64,000 nt of DNA, from NCBI RefSeq assembly GCF_900116445.1, contig NZ_FPBH01000013.1, forward strand, positions 161,157 to 225,156, given 5' to 3'. Source of the DNA: Paraburkholderia aspalathi (lineage in GTDB: Bacteria; Pseudomonadota; Gammaproteobacteria; Burkholderiales; Burkholderiaceae). Position numbers and translations under genes: made by a program. The notes under the pieces are model-generated. The model had not been told where the DNA came from, did not search any database, and worked only from the letters and a program-made list of their open reading frames with translations. Positions within the stretch are counted from its first letter, which is position 1. Each line of letters begins with the position of its first letter. Below, one piece after another: positions 31,889-41,001 of this stretch.

Positions 31889-34168
31889 ATGGTTACGACA
31901 CACAATCTGGGTTTCCCCCGCATCGGCGCAAAGCGTGAGCTGAAGTTCGCTCAGGAGCAGTATTGGAAAGGCCAGTCGTCGCGCGACGAACTGAAAAGCC
32001 TGGGCGCGCAACTGCGTCAGCGCCACTGGGAGAACCAGTCCGGCCTCGATCAGGTTCCGGTTGGCGATTTCTCGTTCTATGACCAGGTGCTCGACACGAG
32101 CTTCATGCTGGGCAATATCCCGGAACGGGTCTGGGGTTTCGAGGGTGACGCGCTCGACAATTACTTTCGCGTTGCACGTGGCCGCTCCGCGCATGATTCC
32201 GCCTGCAGCTGCGGCGTGCAGGCAGGCGAGATGACCAAGTGGTTCGATACGAACTACCACTACATCGTGCCGGAATTCAGCGCGTCGACCGAGTTTGCGC
32301 TCGATGCTTCGCACCTCCTCGATCAACTCGCCCAGGCTCGCGCGCTTGGCGTCAAAGCCAAGCCGGTCATCATCGGGCCGGTGACGTATCTATGGCTCGG
32401 CAAGGCGAAGGACGATTCGGACAAGCTCGCGCTGCTGCCGCGCCTGTTGCCCGTGTACGCGGCTCTGCTCGAGCAACTGGCGGCGCAAAACGTGAAGTGG
32501 GTGCAGATCGATGAACCGGCGCTGGTCACCGAGCTCAAGCCGGCATGGCAACACGCGTTTGCCACGGCGTACGACGCGTTGAAGACCACCCGCGTGAAGC
32601 TGCTGCTGGCAACCTATTTCGGTGAGCTGCGCGATAACCTCGCGCTTGCTTGTGGATTGCCGGTTCAAGGTCTGCATGTCGATGCGATCAACGGCCGTGG
32701 AGAGATCGAGCAGGTCGTCGCACGCTTGCCCGCCGACAAGATTCTGTCGCTTGGCGTCATCAATGGCCGCAACATCTGGAAGACCGACCTGAGCGCGGTG
32801 CTGGAATGGCTGACGCCGATTCATCGGACCTTGCAAGCTCGATTGTGGATCGCGCCGTCGTGTTCATTGCTGCATGTTCCGGTTGACCTGAACAGCGAAC
32901 AGAAGCTCGATCACGAAATCCGTTCGTGGCTCGCCTTTGCCCTGCAAAAACTCGATGAACTGAAGATCATCGCAAAGGCGCTGAACGACGGACGCGAGTC
33001 GGTGCAGGCCGCGCTCGCCGACAATCAGGCCGCCATTCAGAGCCGTCGCACGTCGCCCCGCGTGCACAACCCGGCGGTCAAGGCCGCGATCGCGAAGATC
33101 GATGCCGCGTTGGGACGTCGCGCCAGCGCCTATCCGCAACGCGCCGCCCGGCAGTCCGCGCTGTTGAACCTGCCGGCTTACCCGACCACCACCATCGGCT
33201 CATTCCCGCAAACCGCCGAAATTCGCCAGGCGCGCAGCCAGTTCAAGCGTGGTGAACTGGACGAAGCCGGCTACAAGACGGTGATGCAGCACGAAATTGC
33301 GCGCAGCGTGCAGGAACAGGAAGCGCTGGGTCTCGACGTGCTCGTGCATGGCGAAGCGGAGCGCAACGACATGGTCGAATACTTCGGCGAACAACTCGAT
33401 GGTTACGCGTTCAGCCAGTTCGGCTGGGTGCAGTCGTATGGCTCGCGGTGCGTGAAGCCGCCCATTCTGTTCGGCGACATCAGCCGTCCCAAGGCGATGA
33501 CGGTCGAGTGGATCACGTATGCGCAATCGCAGACCGCCAAGCCGATGAAGGGCATGTTGACCGGCCCGGTCACGATCCTGAACTGGTCGTTCGTGCGTGA
33601 CGATCAGCCGCGTTCGGTTTCCTGCTATCAACTGGCGCTGGCGATCCGCGAGGAAGTGCTGGACCTGGAGAAGGCAGGTGTACGCGTGATTCAGATTGAC
33701 GAAGCGGCGCTGCGTGAAGGTCTGCCGTTGCGCAAGTCGCAGTGGAACAACTACTTGCAGTGGGCGGTGGAATCCTTCCGCATCACGGCAAATGGCGTGC
33801 AGGACGAGACGCAGATCCACACGCACATGTGTTACTCGGAGTTCAACGACATCATCGCTTCGATCGCCGATATGGACGCTGACGTCATCACGATCGAGAC
33901 GTCGCGCTCGGACATGGAATTGCTGGACGCCTTCGACCACTTCAATTATCCGAACGAAATCGGCCCGGGCGTCTACGACATCCACTCGCCGAATATCCCT
34001 AGCCAGGAGCACATCGTGAATCTGATGCGCAAGGCGGCTGAACGGATTCCGGCTGAGCGCTTGTGGGTGAACCCCGACTGCGGCCTGAAGACGCGTGCGT
34101 GGGAAGAAGTCATTCCTGCATTGAAGAACATGGTTGCGGCAGCGAAAACGTTGCGCGCGGGCATCTAA
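31889..34168 (+). CDS. metE: Cobalamin-independent methionine synthase
   Basis: The 759-residue enzyme transfers a methyl group from methyltetrahydropteroyl-triglutamate to homocysteine. The N-terminus (NLGFPRIGAKRELKFAQEQYW) is the family signature. The catalytic C-terminal barrel keeps the zinc ligands in HTHMCYSEFND and NPDCGLKTR. Length agrees with E. coli MetE (753). GGAG precedes the ATG. It is divergent from metR and converges with the hydrolase gene ending at 34208. Confidence 0.96.
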   Translation: MVTTHNLGFPRIGAKRELKFAQEQYWKGQSSRDELKSLGAQLRQRHWENQSGLDQVPVGDFSFYDQVLDTSFMLGNIPERVWGFEGDALDNYFRVARGRSAHDSACSCGVQAGEMTKWFDTNYHYIVPEFSASTEFALDASHLLDQLAQARALGVKAKPVIIGPVTYLWLGKAKDDSDKLALLPRLLPVYAALLEQLAAQNVKWVQIDEPALVTELKPAWQHAFATAYDALKTTRVKLLLATYFGELRDNLALACGLPVQGLHVDAINGRGEIEQVVARLPADKILSLGVINGRNIWKTDLSAVLEWLTPIHRTLQARLWIAPSCSLLHVPVDLNSEQKLDHEIRSWLAFALQKLDELKIIAKALNDGRESVQAALADNQAAIQSRRTSPRVHNPAVKAAIAKIDAALGRRASAYPQRAARQSALLNLPAYPTTTIGSFPQTAEIRQARSQFKRGELDEAGYKTVMQHEIARSVQEQEALGLDVLVHGEAERNDMVEYFGEQLDGYAFSQFGWVQSYGSRCVKPPILFGDISRPKAMTVEWITYAQSQTAKPMKGMLTGPVTILNWSFVRDDQPRSVSCYQLALAIREEVLDLEKAGVRVIQIDEAALREGLPLRKSQWNNYLQWAVESFRITANGVQDETQIHTHMCYSEFNDIIASIADMDADVITIETSRSDMELLDAFDHFNYPNEIGPGVYDIHSPNIPSQEHIVNLMRKAAERIPAERLWVNPDCGLKTRAWEEVIPALKNMVAAAKTLRAGI

Positions 34169-34207
34169 TCAAACCGACTGAGACGACGCTGCGCGAGGTC
34201 GTCGACC

Positions 34208-35341
34208 TCACGAATTCGCTTGCCGGGTCTGGCGGCAGAAGAACCGGCGCAGCGGTGTCCTCGACTCTCGCGCACTCTCGGTCTCGGCGACTTCGCGCCA
34301 CCACTTCTCGCCGCGGTGCGGCGAGGCCAGGTCCAGCCGCTCACCCATGCGGGGCGTCGACAGCGGAATGCCGCGCGCGGCGGTGAGTCCGATCACGCGC
34401 TCGTACGGTTCCTGCCAGCGATGCATCGCCAGATCGAACGTGCCGTTGTGAACCGGCACCAGCCAGCGGCCACGCAAATCGACGTGGGCCTGGACGGTCT
34501 CGTCGGGCTGCATGTGGACGTACGGCCATTGCGCGTCGTAGGCGCCGGTTTCGAGCAGCGTCACGTCGAAGGGACCCAGCCGTTCGCCAATGGCCTTGAA
34601 TCCGTCGAAGTAGCCCGTGTCGCCGCTGAAGAACACGCGCAGCGCGTCATCGACGATGACCCACGAAGCCCACAAGGTGCTGTTGCCGTCGAACAGACTG
34701 CGGCCGGAGAAATGCTGCGCCGGGGTTGCCGTGAACGCCAGGCCGTCGATTTCGGCGCCCTGCCACCAGTCGAACTGGCGGACCTTCGACGCCTCAATAC
34801 CCCACTCGATCAGACGGTCGCCGACGCCCAGCGGCGTCAGGAATACGCCTGTCTTCGCAGCGAGTGCCAGCACGGTCTCGCGGTCCAGATGGTCGTAGTG
34901 GTCGTGCGACAGAATTACGCCGCGCAACGGCGGCAAGTCTTCGAGGGCAATGGGCGGCGCGTGAAAGCGCTTCGGACCGAAGCGCCGGAACGGCGATGCA
35001 CGTTCAGCGAAGACCGGGTCGGTCAACCAGAACTGACCCCGCAGCTTGATCAGCATGGTGGAATGCCCGAGGCGATACAGGCTCCGGTCCGGTGCGGCCT
35101 GGAGTTGTTCGCGCGTCAGCGCATCGACGGGCAGGGCGCCCGCCGGCGTCGTGCCGGCCGGCTTGTTGAGCAAAATATTCCAGACGATGCTCAAGGTCTT
35201 GCCGAGTCCTTCGACAGGACGCGGTTTGACGTTACGAAAGCGCTCGCCGTCGTGCTGAGCCGACATATCGAACGATTCACGCCCCCGTTGCGCAGCCGTC
35301 AGCCCCAAGGCGCGGCGAATAGAACCGGTAAACGATGTCAT
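34208..35341 (-). CDS. Metallo-beta-lactamase-fold hydrolase (UlaG/NAPE-PLD-like)
   Basis: A 377-residue protein with the metal-binding motif SHDHYDHLD, a second ligand region (ATPAQHFSGR), FFSGDTGYFDGF and a final His in VPVHNGTFDLAMHRW. The HSTMLIKLRGQFWLTDPVF opening is typical of the NAPE-phospholipase D/UlaG-like branch. It is probably a cytoplasmic hydrolase of a lactone or phosphodiester; substrate unknown. It is divergent from a TetR gene, and two palindromes in the gap suggest shared repression. Confidence 0.88.
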   Translation of the reverse strand: MTSFTGSIRRALGLTAAQRGRESFDMSAQHDGERFRNVKPRPVEGLGKTLSIVWNILLNKPAGTTPAGALPVDALTREQLQAAPDRSLYRLGHSTMLIKLRGQFWLTDPVFAERASPFRRFGPKRFHAPPIALEDLPPLRGVILSHDHYDHLDRETVLALAAKTGVFLTPLGVGDRLIEWGIEASKVRQFDWWQGAEIDGLAFTATPAQHFSGRSLFDGNSTLWASWVIVDDALRVFFSGDTGYFDGFKAIGERLGPFDVTLLETGAYDAQWPYVHMQPDETVQAHVDLRGRWLVPVHNGTFDLAMHRWQEPYERVIGLTAARGIPLSTPRMGERLDLASPHRGEKWWREVAETESARESRTPLRRFFCRQTRQANS

Positions 35342-35364
35342 GCGGGCAGCCTCGAAGCGGAAAG

Positions 35365-35380
35365 TAGACTGCTCAGTGTA
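35365..35380. promoter_or_regulatory. TetR-type operator, site 1
   Basis: An imperfect 16-bp palindrome, TAGACTGCTCAGTGTA, in the gap between the divergent hydrolase and TetR genes. One mismatch separates the two arms. A second copy lies 34 bp further on. The pair is the obvious binding site for the adjacent regulator. Confidence 0.65.
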
Positions 35381-35398
35381 GTTTATTTTCGAGAAAAG

Positions 35399-35414
35399 TA
35401 AACTGCCCGGTGTA
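35399..35414. promoter_or_regulatory. TetR-type operator, site 2
   Basis: A second 16-bp palindrome, TAAACTGCCCGGTGTA, matching site 1 at 12 of 16 positions. It ends 7 bases before the tetR start, so binding here should block the regulator's own translation region and promoter. Confidence 0.65.
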
Positions 35415-35421
35415 AAATTTA

Positions 35422-36039
35422 ATGATGAGCACCAGTGAACCCACCCTCCGCCTGACCGACCGCAAGCGCGCCGCCGTCATTGGGGCGGCAATCGAAGAAT
35501 TTCTCGCGGCCGGCTTTGACGCGACCAGCATGGACCGAATCGCCGCACGCGCGGGCGTCTCGAAGCGGACGGTCTACAACCATTTTCCGAGCAAGGAAGC
35601 GCTGTTTGCGGCGATCCTGGGGCAGTTGTGGGAGTCGAGCGACACGGGCGAGGTGACGGCTTATTCGGCCGCGCATCCGTTGCGTGCGCAGTTGCTCCAG
35701 CTTCTGTTTAAAAAGCTGGCCCTTCTGAATAACGAGGCGTTTCTGTCGCTGGCACGCGTTGCGATCGCGGCGGGCATTCATTCGCAGGAACGCGCGCGCG
35801 ACATGGTCGCTCGCATGGGCGAGCGCGAAGAAGACCTGACAGTGTGGATTCGCGCAGCCGCTGCTGATGGCCGCCTCAAGACGTCGAACCCGATGTTCGC
35901 CTCACAGCAGTTGCAGGCTCTCGTGAAAGCGTTCGCGTTCTGGCCGCAGGTGACGATGGGGCAGCCACCCCTCAGCGCGGATGAGCAAAGGCACGTCGCG
36001 GAATCTGCGGCCGATATGTTTCTTGCGCGCTACGCCTGA
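35422..36039 (+). CDS. TetR/AcrR-family regulator
   Basis: A 205-residue protein with a TetR helix-turn-helix in its first 60 residues (AAIEEFLAAGFDATSMDRIAARAGVSKRTVYNHFPSKEALFAAI) and a ligand-binding C-terminal domain. The start is ATGATG; either codon is possible. It probably represses itself and the divergent hydrolase through the two palindromes at 35365 and 35399. It converges with the PAS gene, only 3 bases apart. Confidence 0.9.
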   Translation: MMSTSEPTLRLTDRKRAAVIGAAIEEFLAAGFDATSMDRIAARAGVSKRTVYNHFPSKEALFAAILGQLWESSDTGEVTAYSAAHPLRAQLLQLLFKKLALLNNEAFLSLARVAIAAGIHSQERARDMVARMGEREEDLTVWIRAAAADGRLKTSNPMFASQQLQALVKAFAFWPQVTMGQPPLSADEQRHVAESAADMFLARYA

Positions 36040-36042
36040 CGC

Positions 36043-36474
36043 TCACGCGCCAGCGGATGCTTCCAGTTCCGCGAGACGCTTGCGTAGTTGGCGATCCTCC
36101 TGGAAGCGGCTGGTCTCGTCGCGGATCACGGCGACGATGCCGGTGAGCTCGTTCTGCGGCGAATGCAGCAATGCGACCGTAAAGGCAATCGACAGCGACC
36201 GCCCGTCCTTATGGACGGCAGGAACACGCAGCACGTCGTTGCCATAACGGGTTTCGCCCGTTGCCATGGTCTTGTGATAACCGTCCCAATGGCGGCCGCG
36301 CAAACGTTCCGGAATGATCAGGTCCAGCGACTTTCCCAGTGCCTCGTCCTGCGTAAAGCCGAACATGCGCTCAGCGCCGGGGTTCCATAACGTGATGCTG
36401 CCGGCGGCATCGGAAATGATGATCGCGTCGCCGATTACGTTGACGAGTTGCTCGAAGTCGATAGCGCTTTGCAT
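36043..36474 (-). CDS. Single-domain PAS protein
   Basis: The 143 residues form one PAS domain with its C-cap (VIGDAIIISDAAGSITLWNPGAERMFGFTQDEALGKSLDLIIPERLR ... GIVAVIRDET), followed by a short coil (EDRQLRKRLAELEA). No kinase, cyclase or DNA-binding domain is attached. It may act as a small redox or ligand sensor that binds another protein. It is separated from the oxalate operon by a terminator, so it is not obviously part of it. Confidence 0.88.
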   Translation of the reverse strand: MQSAIDFEQLVNVIGDAIIISDAAGSITLWNPGAERMFGFTQDEALGKSLDLIIPERLRGRHWDGYHKTMATGETRYGNDVLRVPAVHKDGRSLSIAFTVALLHSPQNELTGIVAVIRDETSRFQEDRQLRKRLAELEASAGA

Positions 36475-36511
36475 GGCGCTCCCCGGAAGTAAAACCGCAG
36501 ATCCTTGAATT

Positions 36512-36543
36512 GAATACGGCGCCCGCTGAGGGGCGCCGTATTC
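36512..36543 (-). terminator. Hairpin terminator after the oxalate operon
   Basis: A perfect 13-bp stem, GAATACGGCGCCC (36512-36524) with GGGCGCCGTATTC (36531-36543), and a 6-base loop. It lies between the frc stop and the start of the PAS gene on the same strand. No strong T-run follows on the minus strand, so it could be a weak terminator or an mRNA-stabilising hairpin. Confidence 0.6.
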
Positions 36544-36587
36544 ACAGGCCCGAGCCTACGCCCAGGCCCGTAGCGTAAGTAACACTA

Positions 36588-37838
36588 TTAAACCGCTTTG
36601 ATTTCGTGCAGGTTGAAGATGTCCTGCCGGCTGTAGCCGAGGCTCGCCAGCACTTCATCCGTGTGTTCACCGAGCAGCGGCGACGCAGTCACTTCCGGCT
36701 TCATGTCCGAGAACTTGATCGGACTGCCGACCGTCAGATATGTGCCGCGTTTCTTGTGCGGCACTTCGACGATCGTGCCGCTCGCGCGCAATGACGGATC
36801 GTTGGCCAGTTCTTTCATTGTCAGCACCGGCGCGCACGGAATATCGAACTTGCGCAGAATGTCGACCGCTTCGAACTTGGTCTTGTCGGCAAGCCAGGCT
36901 TCGATGGTGCCGAAGATCTCGAAGATATGCGGTTGACGTGCTTCAGCGGTCTTGTAGGCCGGATCGTCGATCCACTCGGGTTTGCCGAGCGCCTTGCAGA
37001 TCGGCTCCCATGCATGGCCCTGAATCGTGAAGTAGATGTACGCGTTCGGATCCGTTTCCCAGCCCTTGCACTTGAGCACCCAGCCCGGCTGACCGCCACC
37101 GCCCGCATTGCCGCCGCGCGGCACCACGTCGCTGAATTCGCCGTGCGGATACTGCGGATATTCCTCGAGATAGCCCACGCGTTCCAGCCGTTGCTGGTCG
37201 CGCAGCTTCACGCGGCACAGGTTCAGCACGCTGTCCTGCATCGACACCGCGACCTTCTGGCCCTTGCCGGTTTTATCGCGTCCAATCAGTGCGGTCAGAA
37301 TGCCGATCGCCAGGTGCATGCCGGTGTTGCTGTCGCCGAGCGCCGCGGCGCTGATGGTCGGCGGGCCGTCCCAGAAGCCAGTGGTGGAGGCCGCGCCGCC
37401 CGCGCATTGCGCGACGTTTTCGTAGACCTTCAGGTCGTCGTAGTGATGGCCGTCGCTGAAGCCCTTCACCGAAGCGACGATCATCTTCGGATTGAGTTCG
37501 TTCAGGCGTTCCCATGAAAAGCCCATCCGGTCCAGCGCGCCCGGCCCAAAATTTTCGACCAGCACGTCGGATTCGCGAATCAGCTTTTCCAGTACTTCCT
37601 TGCCCTCGGGCTTTTTCGTGTCCAACGTGAGCGACTTCTTGTTGCTGTTGAGCATCGTGAAGTAAAGCGCGTCGGCGTCGGGGATGTCGCGCAACTGGTT
37701 GCGCGTCACGTCGCCCGAACCCGGTCTCTCAACCTTGATCACGTCGGCGCCGAACCAGGCGAGCAACTGGGTGCACGCAGGACCGGCCTGAACGTGGGTG
37801 AAGTCGATGATCTTGATGCCTTCGAGTGGTTTGGTCAT
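36588..37838 (-). CDS. frc: Formyl-CoA:oxalate CoA-transferase
   Basis: The 416-residue class III CoA-transferase moves CoA from formyl-CoA to oxalate. The catalytic Asp169 (AAALGDSNTG), Gln17 (HVQAG) and the glycine loop (AGGGGQ, about 245-250) sit at the positions known from Oxalobacter and E. coli YfdW; position 48 is Gln. GGAG precedes the start. It lies 25 bases after oxc in the oxlT-oxc-frc operon; formyl-CoA made by oxc is its CoA donor, closing the cycle. Confidence 0.95.
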   Translation of the reverse strand: MTKPLEGIKIIDFTHVQAGPACTQLLAWFGADVIKVERPGSGDVTRNQLRDIPDADALYFTMLNSNKKSLTLDTKKPEGKEVLEKLIRESDVLVENFGPGALDRMGFSWERLNELNPKMIVASVKGFSDGHHYDDLKVYENVAQCAGGAASTTGFWDGPPTISAAALGDSNTGMHLAIGILTALIGRDKTGKGQKVAVSMQDSVLNLCRVKLRDQQRLERVGYLEEYPQYPHGEFSDVVPRGGNAGGGGQPGWVLKCKGWETDPNAYIYFTIQGHAWEPICKALGKPEWIDDPAYKTAEARQPHIFEIFGTIEAWLADKTKFEAVDILRKFDIPCAPVLTMKELANDPSLRASGTIVEVPHKKRGTYLTVGSPIKFSDMKPEVTASPLLGEHTDEVLASLGYSRQDIFNLHEIKAV

Positions 37839-37863
37839 TTGATATCTCCGTGGTTACGCTGGA

Positions 37864-39606
37864 TCACTTTTTCATTGCCGCGCTTTGCGGATTCAGATTG
37901 GTCAGGCGGCCGCTTTCGGTGCCCGCCGCTTCGTCGATGACGGCGTTGATCAAGGTCGGCTTGCCGGACGCGATCGCTTCGAGCAGCGCCTTCGTCAGTT
38001 CTTCCGGTGTCGTCGCGTTGTAGCCGACACCGCCGAATGCCTCGATCATCTTGTCGTAGCGCGCGCCCTTCACGAACACGGTCGGTGCGACGTCCTTGCC
38101 GCCGGTCGGGTTCACGTCGGTGCCGCGATACACGCCGTTGTTGTTGAAGACGATGGTGCAAACCGGCAGGTCGTAGCGGCAGATGGTTTCGAGTTCCATG
38201 CCGCTGAAGCCGAACGCGCTGTCGCCTTCGATCGCGACAACCGGTTTGCCGCTCGTCACCGCCGCGCCGATCGCGAAGCCCATGCCGATGCCCATGATTC
38301 CCCACGTGCCGGAATCGAAGCGCTTGCGCGGCTCGTACATGTCGATGATGCTGCGCGCGTAGTCGAGCGTGTTCGCACCTTCGTTGACGACGTTGATGTC
38401 CGGGCGTGTCTTCAGCACGTCGCGGATTGCACGCAATGCGCTGTGGAAATTCATCGGCGACGGGTTCTTGTCGAGCGTGGCGGCCATCTTTGCGAGGTTC
38501 TTGCTCTTGCGCTCGGCGATCGCGCCGGTCCACTCAGCGCTCGGCTTTGCGAATCCCGCATCCAGACCGGCACGCAATGCCGCCACGCACGAGCCGATAT
38601 CGCCGATCACCGGCGCGGCGATCGCGACGTTGCTGTCGATCTCGGTCGGCGAAATATCGACCTGGACGAACTTCTTCGGCTCCGCGCCCCACGTCTTGCC
38701 CTTGCCGTGCGAGAGCAGCCAGTTCAGACGCGCGCCGATCAGCACGACCACGTCGGCTTCCTGCAGCACGAACGAACGTGCCGCCGACGCCGATTGCTCG
38801 TGCGTATCGGGCAACAGGCCCTTGGCCATCGACATCGGCAGATACGGAATGCCGCTTTGCTCGACGAACGCGCGGATCTCCGCGTCAGCCTGCGCGTAAG
38901 CCGCCCCCTTGCCGAGCAGGATCAGCGGACGCTTGGCGCTCTTCAGCACATCGATTGCACGCTTGACCGATTCCGGCGCCGGCAACTGACGCGGCGCGGC
39001 ATCGACCACTTTGACCAGCGATTGCTGCGCCTTGACGGCGTCCAGCGTTTGCGCGAGCAGCTTGGCCGGCAAGTCCAGATACACGCCGCCCGGACGCCCT
39101 GACACCGCGGCGCGAATCGCTCGCGCCACGCCGATGCCGATGTCTTCGGCATGCAGCACGCGATACGCGGCCTTCGCATACGGCTTGGCCGCATTCAACT
39201 GATCCATTTCTTCGTAATCGCCCTGCTGCAGATCGACGATTTCACGCTCGCTCGAACCGCTGATCAGGATCATCGGGAAGCAGTTGGTGGTCGCGTTGGC
39301 GAGCGCGGTCAGGCCGTTCAGAAAGCCGGGCGCCGACACGGTCAGGCAGATACCCGGCTTTTGCGTCATGAAACCGCTAATCGCCGCTGCATTGCCCGCG
39401 TGCTGCTCGTGACGAAAACCGATGAAACGCATCCCTTCCGCTTGTGCAAGCCGCGCGAGGTCGGTAATCGGGATGCCGACCAGTCCAAAGATGGTGCTGA
39501 TGTCGTTCAGTTTCAGCGCGTCGATGACGAGATGAAACCCGTCGGTCGTCTCGGCCGCTTGTTGTGTCGAAGTCTCTTCTACTGTTTGCCGGTCGGCTTC
39601 TGCCAT
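37864..39606 (-). CDS. oxc: Oxalyl-CoA decarboxylase
   Basis: The 580-residue TPP enzyme converts oxalyl-CoA to formyl-CoA and CO2. The three TPP-enzyme domains are visible: an N-terminal PYR domain with the catalytic Glu in GFRHEQHAGN, a middle domain, and a PP domain with EGDSAFGFSGME...FNNNG for Mg-TPP. GVYRGTDVNP is typical of oxalyl-CoA decarboxylases. AAGGAG precedes the ATG. It sits between the antiporter and CoA-transferase genes. Confidence 0.95.
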   Translation of the reverse strand: MAEADRQTVEETSTQQAAETTDGFHLVIDALKLNDISTIFGLVGIPITDLARLAQAEGMRFIGFRHEQHAGNAAAISGFMTQKPGICLTVSAPGFLNGLTALANATTNCFPMILISGSSEREIVDLQQGDYEEMDQLNAAKPYAKAAYRVLHAEDIGIGVARAIRAAVSGRPGGVYLDLPAKLLAQTLDAVKAQQSLVKVVDAAPRQLPAPESVKRAIDVLKSAKRPLILLGKGAAYAQADAEIRAFVEQSGIPYLPMSMAKGLLPDTHEQSASAARSFVLQEADVVVLIGARLNWLLSHGKGKTWGAEPKKFVQVDISPTEIDSNVAIAAPVIGDIGSCVAALRAGLDAGFAKPSAEWTGAIAERKSKNLAKMAATLDKNPSPMNFHSALRAIRDVLKTRPDINVVNEGANTLDYARSIIDMYEPRKRFDSGTWGIMGIGMGFAIGAAVTSGKPVVAIEGDSAFGFSGMELETICRYDLPVCTIVFNNNGVYRGTDVNPTGGKDVAPTVFVKGARYDKMIEAFGGVGYNATTPEELTKALLEAIASGKPTLINAVIDEAAGTESGRLTNLNPQSAAMKK

Positions 39607-39669
39607 GATGCTGCTCCTTGGTCGCGGGACGTTATGGATTTGTCGTGAGTGGCGAGTTCACGTTGTTGT

Positions 39670-41001
39670 TCATTCAGGTGAGCCGCCTGGCGACGGCCGC
39701 AGGCGCGCTTCGGCGATCACTACGCCAGCCGGCGCGCCTGAGTTTTCGATCCAGCGTTTTCTCATGGGGGCGAGGATGAATTTCGCGGATACTGCTGCCG
39801 CGATCGACACCACCGCTGCCGAAATGAACACGGTGCTCCACCCGCCGCTGGCCGACAGCACCGAGGCGAGCGGCACCAGCATCGACGCGGTGCCCTTCGC
39901 GGTATAAAGCGTGCCGGCATTGGCCGCGGCGTATTTGCTGCCGAACGTGTCCGCGCAGGTCGCCGGGAAGATCGAGAAGATCTCGCCCCAGCACAGGAAC
40001 ACGGCGGCGGCGAAGAACATGAAGGCGTACGGGTTGTGGCCGAACTGCATGAGCCCGAGCAGCGCGACGCCTTCACCGAGAAAGATCATGAACATCGTGT
40101 TTTCACGGCCGATGCGATCCGACAGAAACCCGCACAACGGACGCGTAAAGCCGTTGCACAGGTTGTCGATCGAGAGCGTCATCGTGAGCAGCGGCAGCGT
40201 GATGCCCATCAGGTTCACCGGCAGCTTGGCGAAGCCGAATTCCTTCGCAATCGGCCCGAGCTGGGCGGTGGCAATAATGCCGCCGGCTGCGACGAATACG
40301 AACATCAGATACAGGACCCAGAAGAGCGGCGAACGGATCATCTCGCCGGGCGTGTAGTCGATCTTGCTGGCGACCACGCGTTTGGCTGCCACCGCGAATG
40401 CAGGAGGTTTCGGCCGTACCAGCATGGTGGCGAGCAGCAGAATGCAGACGCCCTGGAAAATGCCGAAGAACATGAACGTGTGCTCGTAACCCGAGCGCTG
40501 GATCATGTTGGCGATGGGGATCACGGTGACGGCCGCGCCCGCGCCGAAACCTGCCGCGGTCAAGCCGGCAGCGAGACCGCGCTTGTCCGGAAACCATTTG
40601 AGCGCCGTGCCGACGCAGGTGCCATACACGCAACCCGCTCCGATGCCGGCGATCACGGCCGCGATGTAGAGTTCGACGAGACTGCTCGCATGCGCGTCGA
40701 TGATCCAGCCGAGCGCCGCGCACACCGAACCGCCGATCACAACCGGGCGCGGCCCGAACTTGTCGACGAGCCAGCCTTCGATAGGCACGAGCCAGGTTTC
40801 AGTGACGATGAAGACCGTGAAGGCGGTCTGAATGGCTGCCTGGCCCCAGTGATGGGCGTTGTCCATCGGGACGACGAACAGCGTCCAGGCGTATTGAAGA
40901 TTCGCGACCAGCCCCATGCATACGATGCCGATTGCTAGCTGCACCCAGCGGTTTTGCCGGAACGGCGTACTGCCTGTCCCGGATACGTTGGTATGTCCCA
41001 T
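39670..41001 (-). CDS. oxlT: Oxalate/formate antiporter, MFS
   Basis: A 443-residue protein with about 12 membrane helices, similar to Oxalobacter OxlT, which exchanges divalent oxalate for monovalent formate and so generates membrane potential. The helix-8 Arg (NGFTRPLCGFLSD) and helix-11 Lys (TLYTAKGTASML) match the two charged substrate-site residues of OxlT. AGGAGA lies upstream. First gene of the oxalate operon, 63 bases ahead of oxc. Confidence 0.93.
   Translation of the reverse strand: MGHTNVSGTGSTPFRQNRWVQLAIGIVCMGLVANLQYAWTLFVVPMDNAHHWGQAAIQTAFTVFIVTETWLVPIEGWLVDKFGPRPVVIGGSVCAALGWIIDAHASSLVELYIAAVIAGIGAGCVYGTCVGTALKWFPDKRGLAAGLTAAGFGAGAAVTVIPIANMIQRSGYEHTFMFFGIFQGVCILLLATMLVRPKPPAFAVAAKRVVASKIDYTPGEMIRSPLFWVLYLMFVFVAAGGIIATAQLGPIAKEFGFAKLPVNLMGITLPLLTMTLSIDNLCNGFTRPLCGFLSDRIGRENTMFMIFLGEGVALLGLMQFGHNPYAFMFFAAAVFLCWGEIFSIFPATCADTFGSKYAAANAGTLYTAKGTASMLVPLASVLSASGGWSTVFISAAVVSIAAAVSAKFILAPMRKRWIENSGAPAGVVIAEARLRPSPGGSPE

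Noticed and set aside
34195..34209. 15-bp palindrome as a terminator between metE and the hydrolase
   Set aside because: GAGGTCG-T-CGACCTC has a one-base centre, cannot form a proper loop, and overlaps the hydrolase stop codon.
40036..40938. A 300-codon plus-strand frame opposite oxlT
   Set aside because: Composition (Arg, His, Asp, Glu-rich) is that of an antisense shadow; the minus strand encodes a clear antiporter.
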